NCBI RefSeq assembly: GCF_022549675.1
Contig: NZ_JAKZGR010000007.1
Span: 1-64,000, forward strand
Reading direction: 5' to 3'
DNA from: Belliella kenyensis
GTDB taxonomy: Bacteria; Bacteroidota; Bacteroidia; Cytophagales; Cyclobacteriaceae
DNA: 64,000 nt
Shown here: positions 1 through 9,399 of the stretch, piece by piece
Layout of the letters: the number at the start of each line of letters is the position of its first letter
Position numbering within the stretch: position 1 is the first letter of the stretch
Program-made: the position numbers and the translations under genes
Notes under the pieces: model-generated
Database searches by the model: none
The model's input: only the letters and a program-made list of their open reading frames with translations
What the model was told of the DNA's origin: nothing

Positions 1-20
1 ACCTTAAAATACAAAAAAGA

Positions 21-64
21 AAACCCCGAAAAAAGCTGGGAACAGCCAAATTCGGGGTTTTTGT
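21..64. terminator. Bidirectional rho-independent terminator
   Basis: A 10-bp perfect inverted repeat (AAACCCCGAA at 21-30, TTCGGGGTTT at 51-60) encloses a loop with a small inner GCTG/CAGC stem. It has A-rich sequence on the left and a T-run on the right, so it can terminate transcription in both directions. It lies about 180 bp beyond the end of the minus-strand export operon and may also end a gene left of the window. Confidence 0.8.
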
Positions 65-238
65 GTTATGTTTTTGTTAATTATTTTACTGATTATCAGT
101 TAGTTAATAATTAAGCAAGAAGCCCTACTTAATGTTTTGAACATAAAATAGATAGGAAGGCACACTTATTTTTGTCAAATGATACTTTTAAGATCAATAG
201 GATTAGCTTAAAACTTGCTAAAATAAATATTTGATTTT

Positions 239-1633
239 CTATTCAACAAAACCAATACCTGCTGCATTCAACATTTTTGCATAAGCTTTTTTACGCTTTG
301 CAGCAAGATCATTGAGGGTAAGTCTGCCATCTAATACACTAACCTCTCGCGCATTGATCAAGAATAGCGAACTTTCACCAATTCTGAATCTCGTTTGTTC
401 ACCTTCAAGTAAGCGCTCTAGGCCTAGGATATTTGCATTGAAAACATTAAGCTGCTCACCTAAAATCTGAAAACCATTAATTTCTGCCTCCAATTTTGCT
501 TGGAGCTGCACAAACTTGAGATCTCTATCATTTTGTTTGAAATCTATTTTTGCTTTGGTCAGACCAAGTCCTCCCCTTTCTTTTCTAAGAAAAAGTGGTG
601 TAGAGACTGTAAAACCCCATTTGTAATTATTTTCAAAGAATTGAGATTCATTGAACTGCCCTACTGACTCTGTAAGAAAGTTATAATTGACTTTCACCAC
701 AGGCTTCAATTGTTCAGCTTTCCATCTCCTCTCTACATCCAAACTAGCAAGTTCGAAGTCTGTAATCCTTATGACTGGATGGTCATTTACCAGAGTTCTC
801 AGGGAAATTTCATCATAAGGAAGCTCTAAAGGCTCTAGGACATTTTGGGGATAGACTGTGTCTACTAGGATCATAGGTTCACCATCTTGATCCCAAAGAT
901 GCGTACTCAAATTTTGAGACGCATTGATAAAATCGATTTGCGATGATTGAAACCTATAAACCCTATTCAAAACCTGAGTATAGGCTTCGATTGTATCTAT
1001 AGCGGGAAGTTCTCCTAGTCTATAACTTTCTTTCACAGCTTCCAATCTTATTTGAGCCAGTTCAACGCTTTCTTCAAGGATCACCATGTTTTGATATGCT
1101 GTGGCCCAGTCCCAGTAGCTTTCAGTAGTCTCTACGAAAAGATCATTGAGAAAAAGCTGCCTTTCAGATTGTGTCAACTCACGGTAGATTTCTGCTTGCC
1201 TTAAAGTGGCTCTTCTTTGATCAATGAATAATCCCTGACCTAAATTCACTGATGCACCAGCTGCAATCAAACCATTATTTGGTACAGTCCTTTCTCTATT
1301 AAGATAAGTTCCTGAATTTTGTTCAAAGACTCCCTTCAGCTCCACACCAGCCATGGTGGGCACGACTATACCAGCCTCTCTTTTGTCATAATATTCTATA
1401 CCATTGAAATCCTTGTTATCATAATTCCCATAGAGTTTAGGATCAAAACCTCCCCTAGCCATCAATAATTCTTGATCACCAAATCTCAAGTTGATATCAG
1501 CTTGCCTTGCTACAGGATGATAAAATCTAACCCACTCTAAGAACTGCTCATAGCTGAGCATCTCCTGAGCGACTACTGACTGATTAGTCCCTATGAGGAT
1601 CAAGCTCAAACAAATACCAGCTAAATACTTCAT
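239..1633 (-). CDS. TolC family outer membrane efflux protein
   Basis: This is the outer-membrane channel of a tripartite exporter. From the chosen start (ATG at 1633) the protein has 464 residues and opens with a signal peptide ending near VVAQ. A longer frame reaches 1681, but it would put 16 charged residues before the signal peptide. The body has the TolC pattern of two related halves, each with long amphipathic helices (for example NDLFVETTESYWDWATAYQN) and short strands. There is no lipobox cysteine, unlike many NodT-type channels. It is the last gene of tetR-ABC-HlyD-TolC on the minus strand. Substrate unknown. The family assignment is firm; the exported molecule is not inferable from the sequence. 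Confidence 0.9.
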   Translation of the reverse strand: MKYLAGICLSLILIGTNQSVVAQEMLSYEQFLEWVRFYHPVARQADINLRFGDQELLMARGGFDPKLYGNYDNKDFNGIEYYDKREAGIVVPTMAGVELKGVFEQNSGTYLNRERTVPNNGLIAAGASVNLGQGLFIDQRRATLRQAEIYRELTQSERQLFLNDLFVETTESYWDWATAYQNMVILEESVELAQIRLEAVKESYRLGELPAIDTIEAYTQVLNRVYRFQSSQIDFINASQNLSTHLWDQDGEPMILVDTVYPQNVLEPLELPYDEISLRTLVNDHPVIRITDFELASLDVERRWKAEQLKPVVKVNYNFLTESVGQFNESQFFENNYKWGFTVSTPLFLRKERGGLGLTKAKIDFKQNDRDLKFVQLQAKLEAEINGFQILGEQLNVFNANILGLERLLEGEQTRFRIGESSLFLINAREVSVLDGRLTLNDLAAKRKKAYAKMLNAAGIGFVE

Positions 1634-1732
1634 ATGTTTATAATTCTTCTTTAAACCGATACGATGAATTTTCCCTTTCAAAATTCATTTCTTTAAATAG
1701 AAACTTATTATCAGGCAAGATTCCAATATCAA

Positions 1733-3082
1733 TTACTTTTTCTGGTTTGCTAGTTTTTCTTTTCTGGTGTAATAGTCTGCTGGGAAACCATTAAGCTGTC
1801 GCCATATCTCATACCAGATAGGTACATCGTTTAAGAGTGCGATCCCATCTGCACCAGAACCGATCTTTAATGCATATGGCCATGGATCTTCTTCTGGATC
1901 TTCCACTACCAATACCCTATACCTGTTATTTGGGCCTGTAAAATTGTCGATGGCTTTTACCTTCCCACCAAATGTCCCATTTGAGAGTTGAGGCCAGCCA
2001 GAGAATACTATCGCTGGCCATCCATCAAAGATAAACCTTACTTTGTTCCCTGGGCGTAACAAAGGAAGATCCACAGGATCTACATACATTTCTACTGCTA
2101 GCTGAGCGTCTGCTGGCAAAATGCTAATGATCTCTGCACCCTCTTTGATAGTCTCTCCGATACCTACTTGAATAGCTTGAGTTACATAGCCATCTTGTGG
2201 AGCGAGGATATACCTAAAGCCGGTCCTGAATTCATAATTGGTATATTGATTGGAAAGCTTGGTAGCAGCTGCTTCTGAATCAAACTGGGACGACATAGCA
2301 GAATACATATCTGACTCTGCCTTAGCCATTCTATCTTTGAAGTCATTGTCTATGGCATTCAATTCTATCTGCGCTGCAATGAGCTCATTCCGAGAGCTAA
2401 GCAAGGTGTTTTCTGAAGCTATCAAGCCAGCTTGTACTTCTTGAAACCTTAGCTTACGTGCTTCAAAATCAGTCAAAGACCTAAGTCCTTCCTGAAGCAA
2501 GACTTCTGCCCTTTGAAGCTGCTCTTCACCAATCGCATAGTTTACTTTGGCTTGTTCAAATCGAATACTATCAGAAGTAACTTTCAATTCAGCCATTCTC
2601 AATCTATTTGTAGCCTGTTCTTTTCGCAGAACATTATTTGACCTTAGCGCATCTATCTGCGCTTGTTGTGCTTTTACTTTTTGCTCATAAGATTTTGCTG
2701 ATAAGTTCTTCGCATCCACTTGAAGTTGCGTCCTCTCTAAGAGCAAGGGGTCAAAGTAATCATCCTTCACTTCTGAAATCATCAAAATAGTATCCCCCTT
2801 ACTTACGTAATCACCTTCTGACACATACCACTTCTCTATCCTTCCTGCAATGATCGAATGCACTGTCTGAGGTCGTTGATCTGGACGCAACGCTGTGACA
2901 TAGCCATTGGATCTGACATTCTGTGTCCATGGCAAAAACACCATCAAAACAACCGCAAGTACTACCCAAAGTAAAATTCTAACTCGCTTTCTACTTTGAT
3001 TGGAGGGTTCAGTCATAATTAAGCTCTTGAACCCATCAAATGAAACCTTCTTCTCTACGTTATTTCTTGAAATATTTAACAT
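1733..3082 (-). CDS. HlyD family membrane fusion (adaptor) protein
   Basis: This is the periplasmic adaptor linking the inner-membrane ABC exporter to the TolC channel. The 449 residues comprise a cytoplasmic N-terminus, one membrane segment at about 35-51, a lipoyl/barrel-sandwich segment at about 75-105 (AGRIEKWYVSEGDYVSKGD), a long coiled-coil hairpin at about 110-270, and a C-terminal beta-barrel region with the HlyD-type APQDGYVTQ segment. It lies 12 bp after the ABC gene and about 100 bp before tolC. The start could alternatively be Met23, just before the membrane segment. The architecture is that of HlyD/EmrA adaptors of type I secretion rather than RND adaptors, which are usually lipoproteins. 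Confidence 0.9.
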   Translation of the reverse strand: MLNISRNNVEKKVSFDGFKSLIMTEPSNQSRKRVRILLWVVLAVVLMVFLPWTQNVRSNGYVTALRPDQRPQTVHSIIAGRIEKWYVSEGDYVSKGDTILMISEVKDDYFDPLLLERTQLQVDAKNLSAKSYEQKVKAQQAQIDALRSNNVLRKEQATNRLRMAELKVTSDSIRFEQAKVNYAIGEEQLQRAEVLLQEGLRSLTDFEARKLRFQEVQAGLIASENTLLSSRNELIAAQIELNAIDNDFKDRMAKAESDMYSAMSSQFDSEAAATKLSNQYTNYEFRTGFRYILAPQDGYVTQAIQVGIGETIKEGAEIISILPADAQLAVEMYVDPVDLPLLRPGNKVRFIFDGWPAIVFSGWPQLSNGTFGGKVKAIDNFTGPNNRYRVLVVEDPEEDPWPYALKIGSGADGIALLNDVPIWYEIWRQLNGFPADYYTRKEKLANQKK

Positions 3083-3094
3083 CTTCTATGCAGA

Positions 3095-4795
3095 TTAAAG
3101 ATTTTTAAATTCAAAATATGCATCACTAGGACCATCAAAGGCAATCTTACCTTCACTCAGCTCAATGATCCTAGGTGCCTTTTTCAGCAACTCAACATCA
3201 TCAGTTACCATAACGGTAGTCCAAGTACCACTCAATATATAGTCACCAACCTTTTGCTTGAGCTCATTATCAAAGTAGCTAAACAAATCTTCTAAGATCA
3301 AAGCTTTCGGAGATCCTACCAGACACCTCGCCATGATAATTTTACTTATGGTCTTTTTACTCAAACCTTTACCTTCAGGCATCAAAATGGTATCTACATC
3401 ATCTGGAAGAGCAAAAATATATTCTTTCAAGCCTACCAACTCAATGATTTCTTTGAGTTGACTATTTTCTACTTCCTTACCCAGCGTAATATTTTCATAA
3501 ATTGAACCATGGAATATGGATTGATGAGTCAATGAATCTCCTACAAAGCTTCTGAACTTGTCCAGATTCATGGTATCAATAGGTAAGCCATTGACAAGTA
3601 TTTTACCTTTATAATCAGAATACAAACCTGCCATGAGGTACATCAAAGTACTTTTACCACTACCACTTGTTCCCGTCAATGCTATCTTCTCTCCTGTACC
3701 GAGGTGAAAGGTAACATCATCTAAGATGTTTGATTGCATATCTCTTGAATTATAAGAGAGGTTTTTTATACTGAACTCCAAGCCCTTAAACTCAGAAGTA
3801 AGGGATTTGTCAGTACCTTCTATACGCTCTACAGGCAAATCCATGATTTGGCCAATCTTCTCTGTAGCAGTCAATGTATCATATATAGTCTCCAAAGTCA
3901 AAATCAACTTTTCAACTGAGTTTACTACCAATACAATAATTATTTCGGCTGCTACAAATTGCCCGATACTGATTTCATTATTGATCAGCAACAAACTACC
4001 CGCAACCAACAATGAACAAACAATAAGTACTTTGAAGACAATAAGAATCTTGTACTGGAAAATCAAAACTGAAAAGTGCTTGTTCCTGTAATCAACATAA
4101 GTCTGAAGTAGCTTATCCACTCTCATAAATGGTAGCTTGGAGTTACCTGCAAGCTTGAAAGTAGCCATGGTCCTACCAATCTCTTCCAGCCAATAAGCTA
4201 CTTTATATTTCGATGTAGACTCCTTGAGTGAAGTTTCCATACCTTGTGGGCTGGTATAATAAAACACCAAAACCAATAGTAAGATCAGTATAAAACCAAA
4301 AATAATAAAAAAGGGATGGTAGAATGCCAATAATATCAGACCGAATACCACCTGAATCGAAGCCGCAGAAAAGTCAATCAAAATCTTCGACATTCCCTTT
4401 TGCAAATTCACAGCATCAAAGAACCTATTGACCAAATCTGGAGCATGTTTATCGTGTAAATTGTCCAATTTAAGCCTTGGTAATCTATATGCAAAGCTAA
4501 AGCCTGACTTGGTGAAAATCCTTTGCTGAAGCTTCTCCGTCAGATACAATTGGCTAATCTGTAAAAAGCCTCCAAAAGAAATCCCCGCTCCAACCACTAC
4601 TACTAACAATATCCAAGATGTACTAATCCTTCCTCCTAGGATAAAATTCAAAATCGCTTGAATACCTAATGGTAAACTAAGAGCAACTATACCATTGAGA
4701 ATGGCATAGAAATAAATCGCATAGACGTCTCTTTTTTCCTCTTTAAGAAATCTGAGAAACCGCTTTAGAGGTGTCAGTGCTGCTTCAATTTTCAT
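3095..4795 (-). CDS. ABC exporter, fused membrane and ATPase domains, with degenerate ATPase motifs
   Basis: This is a half-size exporter of 566 residues. Six membrane helices fill about residues 20-310 (ABC type-1 fold) and the nucleotide-binding domain covers about 330-566. There is no N-terminal C39 peptidase domain. Walker A is intact (GTSGSGKST, 375-383). The ABC signature reads LSKKT (about 478-482) instead of LSGGQ. Walker B reads ALILED, with the usual Asp-Glu order swapped to Glu502-Asp503. The switch His is replaced by Asp at about 532-533 (VTDD), and the Q-loop Gln appears displaced. ATP binding is plausible, but normal hydrolysis is doubtful unless a partner subunit supplies a competent site; none is encoded nearby. 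The gene overlaps the upstream tetR by 11 bp and is followed by hlyD. The frame is intact, so this is not an obvious pseudogene. Confidence 0.9.
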   Translation of the reverse strand: MKIEAALTPLKRFLRFLKEEKRDVYAIYFYAILNGIVALSLPLGIQAILNFILGGRISTSWILLVVVVGAGISFGGFLQISQLYLTEKLQQRIFTKSGFSFAYRLPRLKLDNLHDKHAPDLVNRFFDAVNLQKGMSKILIDFSAASIQVVFGLILLAFYHPFFIIFGFILILLLVLVFYYTSPQGMETSLKESTSKYKVAYWLEEIGRTMATFKLAGNSKLPFMRVDKLLQTYVDYRNKHFSVLIFQYKILIVFKVLIVCSLLVAGSLLLINNEISIGQFVAAEIIIVLVVNSVEKLILTLETIYDTLTATEKIGQIMDLPVERIEGTDKSLTSEFKGLEFSIKNLSYNSRDMQSNILDDVTFHLGTGEKIALTGTSGSGKSTLMYLMAGLYSDYKGKILVNGLPIDTMNLDKFRSFVGDSLTHQSIFHGSIYENITLGKEVENSQLKEIIELVGLKEYIFALPDDVDTILMPEGKGLSKKTISKIIMARCLVGSPKALILEDLFSYFDNELKQKVGDYILSGTWTTVMVTDDVELLKKAPRIIELSEGKIAFDGPSDAYFEFKNL

Positions 4796-5465
4796 TTTCT
4801 ATGGCTTTAAATACTAATTGCTGGAAAAACTCAACTCGCTTACTATCCATTGGATGAATATCGGTGAGGCTAGGTATATGCTCTGAATAATACGACTGAA
4901 GGAGACTAGACTCCATCACAGTAGATACTAGAGTTTTAGGAAATTCATATTTTGGGTTGATCTCTAAAATAATGCTTGCTATACGCTCTCCCAACCTGTG
5001 ATACAAGTTAAAGAAACCATTTTTATAATCATCATCAACATCCTTGGTCATGTAGGCTTTGGTAGATTCATCTATAATTAGTTTCTTTAACGAAACTGGA
5101 TCTACAAAATCGTTATCCTTGTATACAGGTCCTTTGACTAAAATTTCTATAGCTATATTCAACCTTTTGATGGGATCTTTGAGATTCATGGTAGATAGAA
5201 TCAAATTCTGCTCAAGAAAACCCCAGTACCATAGGGTCAAGAACAACATAAGCTTGTGCTTGTTTTCGAAATATCGGTAAATGGCAGTTTCCGTGCAACC
5301 TACCCTGCTCGCAAGTTTCTTAAAAGTAAAATGTTCAAGTCCAAGCTCTGGAATCAAATCCAAGCTATGATTCACGATCTCTCGACCTAATTCAGAACTA
5401 AAGGGATCCTTCATGTAGATCTTATCATTGACGTCTACACGAATATTCTTAAGTAATCTTTCCAT
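4785..5465 (-). CDS. TetR family transcriptional regulator
   Basis: A DNA-binding repressor of 226 residues. The helix-turn-helix lies at about 46-69 (FTFKKLASRVGCTETAIYRY), preceded by a TetR-type helix and an extra N-terminal stretch of about 20 residues. The rest is the helical ligand-binding and dimerisation domain, which I cannot assign to a ligand. It is first in the minus-strand export operon and overlaps the ABC gene by 11 bp, so it probably autoregulates the exporter. The intergenic region upstream carries repeated ATTACAAA-like motifs that could be its operator. The family is certain; the inducer is unknown. Confidence 0.9.
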   Translation of the reverse strand: MERLLKNIRVDVNDKIYMKDPFSSELGREIVNHSLDLIPELGLEHFTFKKLASRVGCTETAIYRYFENKHKLMLFLTLWYWGFLEQNLILSTMNLKDPIKRLNIAIEILVKGPVYKDNDFVDPVSLKKLIIDESTKAYMTKDVDDDYKNGFFNLYHRLGERIASIILEINPKYEFPKTLVSTVMESSLLQSYYSEHIPSLTDIHPMDSKRVEFFQQLVFKAIENEN

Positions 5466-5470
5466 AAAAC

Positions 5471-5539
5471 ATTACAAACTTACCTACTAACGAGAACCTA
5501 TTTGAAATAGTTTACAAAAATGATGATTTTGTTTGTAAT
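5471..5539. promoter_or_regulatory. Candidate TetR operator region
   Basis: In the divergent gap between tetR and the hydrolase, ATTACAAAC (5471-5479) and GTTTGTAAT (5531-5539) form a perfect 9-bp inverted repeat 51 bp apart. A third, direct copy TTTACAAA lies at 5511-5518. Repeated half-sites immediately upstream of an autoregulated tetR are typical of operators. Assignment is by position and symmetry only. Confidence 0.35.
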
Positions 5540-5734
5540 ACTAACAAAAGCTTAACAATTACTATTCATAAGGGTAAAACAAAAAAAGTAAACAATTGAT
5601 TATCTTTATATTATGACAATATTTCAAAAATATAAACTTTCAAATAAATATTATTAATCAGCAAATCCCAAGATAAAAGATCCAGTAAACGCTATATTTA
5701 CATTCAAATCGAAAAGCATTCAACTAAACATAAT

Positions 5735-6778
5735 ATGCTAAAAAAAATCATTCCTTTCATCATGGCTATAGCCATTACTTTGGTCATAGCTTATGCAGTA
5801 GGTCCAAAAGCTTCCATTGAGAGACTCGATGGTACTTACCCTACGGTTACAGAAGATTTATCAGCTTTGGAAGATTTCATAAAACATAGAGAAGATACTA
5901 TTAGTGGGCTAAAACCAAACAATGAAGCAAAAATCATCTGGGCTGATAGTGCAAATAAACAAAAGACAAAATATAGCATCGTTTATATTCATGGATTTGG
6001 CGCCAGTGAAATGGAGGGCAATCCTGTGAACAGAGAAGTAGCTGCTCATTTTGAATCAAACCTTTTCTTAGTAAGGCTACCTGAGCACGGTATCCAAAGA
6101 GATGATGCAATGAAGCACCTAAGTGCCGCCAAATTGATGGAAAGTGCTAGAGAAGCTTTTATGATTGGCAAGAGTCTTGGGGATAGTGTCATCGTGATTG
6201 GTACATCTATGGGAGGTGCTTTGGCACTAAATCTCGCAGCCGAACGTCCAGACATCAAGGCCGTAGTGTTGTATTCACCAGCTATTGCCGTATGGGGTGA
6301 TCAACTTGACCAATTCTTCCAACCATGGGTCAAAACTTATGCAGAAAAATTCATGTTCCCCAATGGTGTACAAACAATAAACCGAACAGGAGATAAAGCT
6401 AAATATTGGTCAGACAACTACCATGTCAATGGCTACGAAAGTCTTGCCGTCCTACTGAAAAGTACCATGCATCAAGGTACTTTTGCCAATATCCATCAAC
6501 CACTTTTTCTTGGCTATTATTATAAAAATGATCAGGAACAGGACTTTGTAGTTTCAGTCCCCAAGATGATAGCTATGTTTGACCAAGTAAATACTGCGGA
6601 CTCCTTAAAAGCTAAAATTGCTTTTCCAGAAGCTAGAGATCACGTGATAGCCTCTGATATCACTTCAAAAGATTGGCAAAATGTATTGAATGAAACGATT
6701 CAATTCTTGGAACAAAAGGCTAAAGTCAGCAAACCAAATATGATAATTGAGGAGGGAAAATTAGTAGATAGTTATTGA
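5735..6778 (+). CDS. Membrane-anchored alpha/beta hydrolase
   Basis: A serine hydrolase of 347 residues with one N-terminal membrane segment or uncleaved signal (residues 4-22). The nucleophile Ser158 lies in GTSMGG, the oxyanion segment is YIHGFGAS (84-91), and the catalytic His is likely the one in EARDHVIASD near the C-terminus. Order and spacing fit carboxylesterases and lysophospholipases. The substrate cannot be read from the sequence; a role in periplasmic lipid or ester turnover is only a guess. It is a single gene transcribed away from tetR and followed by a strong terminator at 6920. Confidence 0.85.
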   Translation: MLKKIIPFIMAIAITLVIAYAVGPKASIERLDGTYPTVTEDLSALEDFIKHREDTISGLKPNNEAKIIWADSANKQKTKYSIVYIHGFGASEMEGNPVNREVAAHFESNLFLVRLPEHGIQRDDAMKHLSAAKLMESAREAFMIGKSLGDSVIVIGTSMGGALALNLAAERPDIKAVVLYSPAIAVWGDQLDQFFQPWVKTYAEKFMFPNGVQTINRTGDKAKYWSDNYHVNGYESLAVLLKSTMHQGTFANIHQPLFLGYYYKNDQEQDFVVSVPKMIAMFDQVNTADSLKAKIAFPEARDHVIASDITSKDWQNVLNETIQFLEQKAKVSKPNMIIEEGKLVDSY

Positions 6779-6919
6779 TACTTAAAAAATTAGTGCCTGG
6801 AATCTAGCGTTTATAATTTAGTTGCAAATAAACCCAAATGCACTATTTATGTCAGCCAAACCCAGGACTTAAAATTGGTCTTTGTCGTTGCTGATGTAAA
6901 GATGCAAGATGATCTTGAG

Positions 6920-6970
6920 AAAGTCAAATTTATTTAGAATTATTCTAAATAAATTTGACTTTAATTTTTC
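6920..6970. terminator. Strong bidirectional terminator between convergent genes
   Basis: A perfect 20-bp inverted repeat (6920-6939 and 6943-6962) with a 3-nt loop is followed by a T-rich stretch. It sits between the end of the alpha/beta hydrolase and the end of the convergent acetylesterase and can serve both. The 140 bp before it hold nothing I recognise. Confidence 0.85.
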
Positions 6971-7069
6971 CCCTCTTCGAATAAAGGTGATTTAAAAGGC
7001 TAGTAGGTGCTGCATATAGCTTTTGGCAAAAATGATATTATTAAATTCAAAAGTAGAACTTTCAATAAA

Positions 7070-7825
7070 TCAATTCTTCAAATAAACACCTATCTCTGGT
7101 ATATGCTTTTTCAGTTCTTGCACTGCCAGATCTGCAACTTTGAACGCCCCAGTTGCCGAAAGATGCGTATTGTCTTCTATACCATAAGGAAATTGCTCAT
7201 AGTCTCCTGGTTTAAAATGAAGAAACAACTCTTTTGATTTCTCTACACCAAACTGATCTATGACATCGATTGTCCGTAAATGTAAATCTAATAAGGGAAC
7301 GCCATATGCCTCAGATACTTCACGAACTACCTCAGAGTATCTTCCATGTGTATCTATCAAGTCCCCTTTTCCATCAAAGCTTCGTCTCGAAATAGGAGTT
7401 GCCAAAATAGGTAAGGCTCCTTTCTTTCTACTTTCCTCCACATATCGGATCAAATTATTTCGGAAGTCTGTATCAGCTTCAGCGTATCTATCTGGGGAAT
7501 TGACTTTTTGATCATTATGTCCAAATTCAATTAAGACATAATCATCCTTTTGGATTTTGGCTAAAATTGTATCCCATCGCCCTTCATCTCTAAAGCTTTT
7601 AGTACTCCTTCCATTGACGGCATGATTTTCAACAACAATCCCCTCATCGAAGTATAGTGGTAAAACTTGACCCCAGCCTTTCTCGGGATTGCTACCTGCG
7701 TAGGGTTTGTCTGCCAAAGTTGAATCTCCAATCAAGAACAAGGTTACTTTTCTTTTATTTCCCATCTCATTTCTATGAAAACAAAACAAGAATAAGGTTA
7801 GGATAAACAAAATTTTGCTTAACAT
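7070..7825 (-). CDS. SGNH/GDSL acetylesterase, rhamnogalacturonan acetylesterase-like
   Basis: This enzyme likely removes acetyl groups from pectic polysaccharide. The 251 residues carry an N-terminal hydrophobic export signal (about 3-16) and the SGNH blocks in order: GDSTLAD with nucleophile Ser35, NHAVNGRS (block II Gly), EFGHNDQK (block III Asn), and DNTHLS with Asp218 and His221. The combination GDSTLAD...GHND...DNTH is the pattern of rhamnogalacturonan acetylesterases (CE12). It lies 50 bp after the DUF4861 gene and divergent from the kdu/uxa operon, consistent with a shared role in pectin or related uronate-polymer use. Exact substrate is inferred, not shown. Confidence 0.85.
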   Translation of the reverse strand: MLSKILFILTLFLFCFHRNEMGNKRKVTLFLIGDSTLADKPYAGSNPEKGWGQVLPLYFDEGIVVENHAVNGRSTKSFRDEGRWDTILAKIQKDDYVLIEFGHNDQKVNSPDRYAEADTDFRNNLIRYVEESRKKGALPILATPISRRSFDGKGDLIDTHGRYSEVVREVSEAYGVPLLDLHLRTIDVIDQFGVEKSKELFLHFKPGDYEQFPYGIEDNTHLSATGAFKVADLAVQELKKHIPEIGVYLKN

Positions 7826-7875
7826 TTGATACCTAGATTATTGAAAACTAACCACATAAAAACCTAAGGGCACTT

Positions 7876-9120
7876 CTACTTATTCAACTCTACGACCAAT
7901 GGATTCGATAGCTCTTCCACTACTTGATCAAGATAAGACTGAAAATCTTCTCGTGTTTTGATACCCTCATGTTCTAGCTCCCATGCAGCTGCGAAATAAT
8001 ATTTGATCTGATTAGCTTCTGGCTTGAGCACTACTACATGAGAGTGATCATCTTCAGTTACTGTCAGTTTTTGATTTGTTTTATAAAAAATCGCAATACC
8101 CAGATTATCATCATTTAAGCTTTGCTTACCATAGGTAGCCAAGTAGCTATATGCTTTATCATCTCTACTCTGGATCACTTCTGCCAACTGATCTTTGATC
8201 AAACCAGTAGCTATGGTTGGAATTGATTCACTACTATGTAGTCGCTGCTCACTCAATCGGCTTCCTGCATGGATGCTTAGGTTTGAAGTCAAGTCTGTCT
8301 TTCCAGTGGCTACATCCCAACCATAATATTTAGTCAAAACAGAAGAAAATATAGCCCCATCATTAGTAACAGCGGCATAAAGGCTATCAGTCACATCTAC
8401 TCTTCTAGCCTTATTTCCTTCCCATGTAGCTATAGAACCGACGCCCAGAGATTGACCTACCTTCAAGACATCCATACCCCAATCATGTAAATCGTGATAA
8501 GAGTCAAAATTGCTTATTCCCACATTTTGAAGAACAGGTTCGTTTATCCTTTTGCCAAATACATCCACCCCATTTCTCCAATCGAGATAGAATCTATAGG
8601 CTACTTTATCAGACTCCCATCCTGGCCCTTCATATTTAATATACCATGAGTGTTCGGTATGCTCTTTGGGCACATGCAGTTCTTTTACATTCTGAAATTC
8701 ACCACCAATGTACTTTCGGTTCTCAAAATACCCTCCAAATTTATGAGAAAGCTCGGCCTGCGTCCTTTTGGGATAGAAGCGCCCTTCTTTCCTTTCATCA
8801 TCATAAATCACTTTTACAGAGAGTGTCTCTTTACCTTGTATCTCAGGAATCAAAATTGCCAGACCTTGTTGCTCTCCTTCTCTGACAAATTGAGACGCCA
8901 GTTCAATGTTTCCAATGTATGCAGTGAATCCTTTGTCATTGACAACGTCAAGATTGTCTTGAATATGAGATATTTCAACCCAAACTAACTGATCAACTCT
9001 CATAGCATCAGAAGGATTGGTTACTTTCAATGCTAAAAAAGCATCACTAACATCTTCGCTTTGCGTCCCGCAAGCTGTCATACAGAAAAGAAAAAGATAG
9101 AGGATAGTTCGTTTTTTCAT
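7876..9120 (-). CDS. DUF4861 family lipoprotein
   Basis: The protein has 414 residues from ATG 9120; a frame five codons longer exists (to 9135) but the signal peptide reads best from MKKRTILYL. A lipobox (FCMTAC, with Cys about 17 residues in) predicts a lipid-anchored, periplasmic or surface protein. The body matches the DUF4861 pattern as I know it: a beta-rich family recurrent in polysaccharide-utilisation loci for uronic-acid polymers, with segments such as RFYLDWRNGVDVFGK and HDWGMDVLKVG. Its biochemical function is not established. It lies upstream of the acetylesterase on the same strand and divergent from kduI, sharing the operator-containing promoter region. Confidence 0.75.
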   Translation of the reverse strand: MKKRTILYLFLFCMTACGTQSEDVSDAFLALKVTNPSDAMRVDQLVWVEISHIQDNLDVVNDKGFTAYIGNIELASQFVREGEQQGLAILIPEIQGKETLSVKVIYDDERKEGRFYPKRTQAELSHKFGGYFENRKYIGGEFQNVKELHVPKEHTEHSWYIKYEGPGWESDKVAYRFYLDWRNGVDVFGKRINEPVLQNVGISNFDSYHDLHDWGMDVLKVGQSLGVGSIATWEGNKARRVDVTDSLYAAVTNDGAIFSSVLTKYYGWDVATGKTDLTSNLSIHAGSRLSEQRLHSSESIPTIATGLIKDQLAEVIQSRDDKAYSYLATYGKQSLNDDNLGIAIFYKTNQKLTVTEDDHSHVVVLKPEANQIKYYFAAAWELEHEGIKTREDFQSYLDQVVEELSNPLVVELNK

Positions 9121-9169
9121 AAATAAATTTAGCATAAATATAGGGTTTGATCATTCATATTTTTTGCAC

Positions 9170-9179
9170 TGCAATTGCA
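9170..9179. promoter_or_regulatory. Palindrome TGCAATTGCA, possible weak operator
   Basis: A 10-bp perfect palindrome lies between the DUF4861 start and the stronger LacI-type palindrome at 9210. It could be an auxiliary site for the same repressor, but it lacks the central CG typical of LacI-family operators. Confidence 0.25.
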
Positions 9180-9209
9180 CACTTGAGTGCGCAAATCAAT
9201 TATATATAG

Positions 9210-9221
9210 GCAATCGATTGC
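9210..9221. promoter_or_regulatory. LacI-family operator palindrome, site 1
   Basis: GCAATCGATTGC is a perfect 12-bp palindrome with a central CG, as expected for LacI/GalR-family operators. It is embedded in a longer near-palindrome (9203-9228) with a single mismatched pair. It lies 90 bp upstream of the DUF4861 gene and 200 bp upstream of kduI. The cognate regulator is presumably the LacI protein encoded in the kdu operon. Confidence 0.65.
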
Positions 9222-9399
9222 ATATATAAAAAGTATTAATCAATTTTAAAAAAGAATTAAATAATAAAAATTTAATAATCGATAAATAATTATCAAATCA
9301 GATTTTTAGGAAATTTAATTTTGCGAAAATTTGAAAAAAATGGACATATAATAATTCAATCAATCCTTTGCAACTTTGAGACAGAATACACTATATTGC

